A model generated the notes under the pieces. The model worked only from the letters and a program-made list of their open reading frames with translations, ran no database searches and had not been told where the DNA came from. The position numbers and the translations under genes were made by a program. A stretch of 64,000 nt of DNA from Pyrenopolyporus hunteri (taxonomy: Eukaryota > Ascomycota > Sordariomycetes > Xylariales > Hypoxylaceae): positions 744,001 to 808,000 of the forward strand of contig CADCXC010000011.1 of the NCBI GenBank assembly GCA_902806595.1. Reading direction: 5' to 3'. Positions 61,801 through 64,000 of this stretch are shown here, in pieces. Within the stretch, counting starts at the first letter, position 1. Each line of letters starts with the position of its first letter.

Positions 61801-62710
61801 CAGTGCGATATAGGTTGGCGAGACTAACTTATGGCACGTGATTTACTCGCATATTAGCCTCATCATATCATAGTTCGATGGACGTTCTAGTTGAGCATTG
61901 TCGAAGAAGCTTAGTAGAATTGACATGGAGCTGGCTCCGTGGGGATATGGGAACCCCGGATGGGGAAAATGCCAAAATTCGGGTAAGGTAAAATACCTGG
62001 TAACTACCTACCTATCTAGGCAGGTAATTATGTAGATAATAGAGGGCTTTGGCTATGATTGTTGTTCTGACCCACGATAATCGCGCCCGATTGAGAAACT
62101 AGTGCTCGTGGCGAAAAGATCGAGAACAACATTCGACTTCTGAAAGCGATTCTTGTTGCAAACCCATGGTCGAACAGGGGTTCCTCTTCACAATGAGAGA
62201 CCAAGAATGATCGGTATGGTCGCTGAAGCCGCTGTGATGGAAACGGAACTGCGGGCTAAACCCATAAATAGCGTGGTAGGGTGTGATCGATCAGGGGGTA
62301 TTTGACGCAGGGACTGCCCAGACTGGGATGTGGGTGGCTGAGAATTTGCGGATCAAGCGAAGATCAATCGCTTCCCAGAGTAAAACATCGAGCCAGGATA
62401 AGTTTTGTCAGGGGACATGAAACCGTGACCGTGCGACAAATCCGGATCATGACCTCGGCCAAGCCCTCCTCTGACGGTTTGTCGGCAGCACGTTGGGTAG
62501 AAATGGTGGTGTGTGTTTTCTTTCATATTTACGGGATGAAGTCCCTCTTCCATAGCTCCTGGAGAGACACCTCCCCAGGCATTCCCAAGTTTCATTCCAG
62601 ACTCTAAGCAACAATTTTCGATGCGAGTATCCTGGAGATAGCATCGTACCCTTCCTTTGTTCTCTTCTTTCCTTTGGACCTGGTGTTCTTTTCAACGTTT
62701 TCATTCTAAG
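58876..62710. other. Gene-poor intergenic region
   Basis: About 3.8 kb without a supportable gene; AT-rich over most of 59800-61700. The notable structure is the run of three stem-loops at 60228-60331. Frames such as 62302-62607 have no homology; the last few hundred bases are probably the promoter of the downstream gene. Confidence 0.55.
60228..60331. repeat. Three consecutive GC-rich stem-loops
   Basis: Stem 1: 60228-60239 with 60243-60254 (12 bp including one G-T, loop TTC). Stem 2: 60263-60271 with 60282-60290 (9 bp). Stem 3: 60291-60297 with 60325-60331 (TCGGTGC/GCACCGA). They sit in an AT-rich setting. This could be a structured RNA, or the folded end of a decayed transposon. Confidence 0.6.
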
Positions 62711-63796
62711 ATGGCTGGCCTTCTGGATGGGTTGGGAAATACTTTGGGCGACACTCTGGGCGGATTGGGCGGAGGCCTCTTGGGTGGGGGCAACGGCGGA
62801 AACGATGACGGAAGCACACAGTCGATAGAAAGCCCTGCGACGACGAACTCGAATACCACGCCCGAGGCTACCGCGACTTCGGATGGGGAAACGAACGCGA
62901 CGTCCGAGCCGGAAAATCTGAAGGACGACGACGATGCCGATAAAGGCAATAACGACAATGACAATGCAGAGGCACCACTACAGCCCACGGAGACTCTGAA
63001 GTTTCCCACGACAGAGCTGCCCGACCTCCCGTCTCAGACTTCGGCGATTGCGCTAAACCCTGGCACTCCCGAGGATACCGAGAGCACGGATGCTGCGACT
63101 CCCGATGCATCCAAAACAACTGCACGCGGATCGACCACATCATCTGTCGAGAGCGCATCGACTCCGTCTACGACAGCGCCAACGACTCTCGTAACCTCCA
63201 CCAAGACATCAAGTTCCACCGAACAGCCAAGTTCCACTGATCAATCGAGCTCCACCAGCCAATCGAGTTCTACCGTTCAATCAAGTTCTATTAAGCCATC
63301 GAGCTCTTTTGAGCCGTCTAGCTCTATCATTGAAAGCGTGGCCACGAGCCTGAACCTCCCGAAGCCGACTAGTAGTATCCTAGAGACGCCAACCACACTC
63401 TCGTCGGCCGCAGGAGTTGAAGCGACGCAGGCTCCCCAGGAAGACACAACGGCTACCCAAGGCACGGCAGCTGACCCAAACGGAACTGCCCTTGCTCAAG
63501 CGCAGGCGGTGAATGATGGAAATGGGATGATTGGCAAGTTACCGGTTGCCGCCGTTGCTGGTATCGCTGGTGGCGTTGGCGGTCTAATTCTTATTGTTGC
63601 TATCCTTTTCATCCTCCGACGGGTATGGCGAAATAGGCGCAACGGGAACGACGAAGCGCTAGAGCGGATTGACTCTATGTATGAAGCAGGCAAGCCTACG
63701 GCTGCAGAGTCAACGGAGAAGCTTGTTCGTTGGAACAAGGGTTTATCGGAGTATCACAAGCCAAGTGACAATAGTTACAAGGCATATAGAATGTGA
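62711..63796 (+). CDS. Ser/Thr-rich single-pass membrane protein
   Basis: Intronless, 361 aa from ATG 62711. The N-terminus is Gly/Leu-rich (MAGLLDGLGNTLGDTLGGLG) rather than a standard signal peptide. Residues ~35-270 are low-complexity Ser/Thr/Asp-rich, expected to be heavily O-mannosylated, and include about seven short units of the form SSSTxQ/SSSxxP. One membrane helix (LPVAAVAGIAGGVGGLILIVAILFIL) is followed by a basic stop (RRVWRNRRNG) and a ~60-residue cytosolic tail. The layout matches fungal wall-stress sensor or Mid2-like proteins, but no WSC domain is present, so the function is a guess. Confidence 0.82.
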   Translation: MAGLLDGLGNTLGDTLGGLGGGLLGGGNGGNDDGSTQSIESPATTNSNTTPEATATSDGETNATSEPENLKDDDDADKGNNDNDNAEAPLQPTETLKFPTTELPDLPSQTSAIALNPGTPEDTESTDAATPDASKTTARGSTTSSVESASTPSTTAPTTLVTSTKTSSSTEQPSSTDQSSSTSQSSSTVQSSSIKPSSSFEPSSSIIESVATSLNLPKPTSSILETPTTLSSAAGVEATQAPQEDTTATQGTAADPNGTALAQAQAVNDGNGMIGKLPVAAVAGIAGGVGGLILIVAILFILRRVWRNRRNGNDEALERIDSMYEAGKPTAAESTEKLVRWNKGLSEYHKPSDNSYKAYRM

Positions 63797-64000
63797 TTTC
63801 AACGCAATACGATAGAGGGCGGGCGGGAAAACCAGATTGTCGCATTCGGACTCGGTAATAGAGCTTTTGCATACTCACTGTACATTCACAAAACGGACCA
63901 TGCCTACACCCAAACCAACCGACCTTACCTAGCCGTCGCTATAGCATATGGTCTTATCCATAATATAACTGTCTTTTATCTGATCTCAGGTACATGTATA

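Overview
This window is nuclear DNA of a filamentous ascomycete (Pezizomycotina, probably a sordariomycete). Protein-coding frames are broken by short spliceosomal introns of about 44-195 bp, with GTNNGT donors, CTNAC-like branch points and YAG acceptors. Genes lie on both strands without operons. The families (exocyst Sec3, CE16 esterase, UstYa/DUF3328, DUF8035, fungal P450s, ABCC transporter) are fungal. TTAGGG interstitial repeats and many intergenic TAGGTACCTA palindromes also fit. All exon joins below were made by eye by following frames and splice signals; nearly every gene closes to a whole number of codons.

Layout. 0.1-4.5 kb: sec3 (-). 5.3-6.6 kb: DmpA-type S58 aminopeptidase (-), divergent from an Fe-dependent hydroxyacid-oxoacid transhydrogenase (+, 7.5-9.1 kb). 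11.0-13.2 kb: ten-exon MFS sugar transporter. 14.3-15.1 kb: double CCCH zinc-finger protein. 16.2-17.7 kb: PRISE-type short-chain reductase. 19.9-24.8 kb: full-length ABCC transporter (-), divergent from an HSL-type esterase (+, 25.6-26.9 kb). 27.4-29.4 kb: CYP52-like P450 (-). After a 3.6-kb gene-poor stretch come a secreted phytase-like esterase (33.0-35.0 kb) and a DUF8035 protein (37.4-39.1 kb). 41.3-42.6 kb: proline iminopeptidase (-). 43.3-45.1 kb: a UstYa-type oxidase (-) divergent from a 54-residue secreted peptide (+). 46.2-48.2 kb: amino-acid/GABA permease. 48.7-49.5 kb: RNase H-fold protein with altered active-site positions. 51.0-52.3 kb: CE16 esterase. 53.1-58.9 kb: BAHD-type acyltransferase, M20 amidohydrolase and a second P450 that needs a GA donor. 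58.9-62.7 kb: gene-poor. 62.7-63.8 kb: Ser/Thr-rich single-pass surface protein.

How they may work together. The two ends carry housekeeping or primary-metabolism genes. The middle (16-59 kb) is accessory-like: two P450s, a reductase, an esterase, an acyltransferase, two peptidase/amidohydrolase genes, an ABCC exporter and a permease. No polyketide synthase, NRPS or terpene synthase backbone is present, so this is either detoxification/catabolism or pieces of tailoring clusters. The most suggestive unit is the UstYa gene divergent from a tiny signal-peptide gene, with a proline iminopeptidase and a permease on either side. That resembles a minimal ribosomal-peptide locus but lacks the usual tandem core repeats, so it remains a hypothesis.
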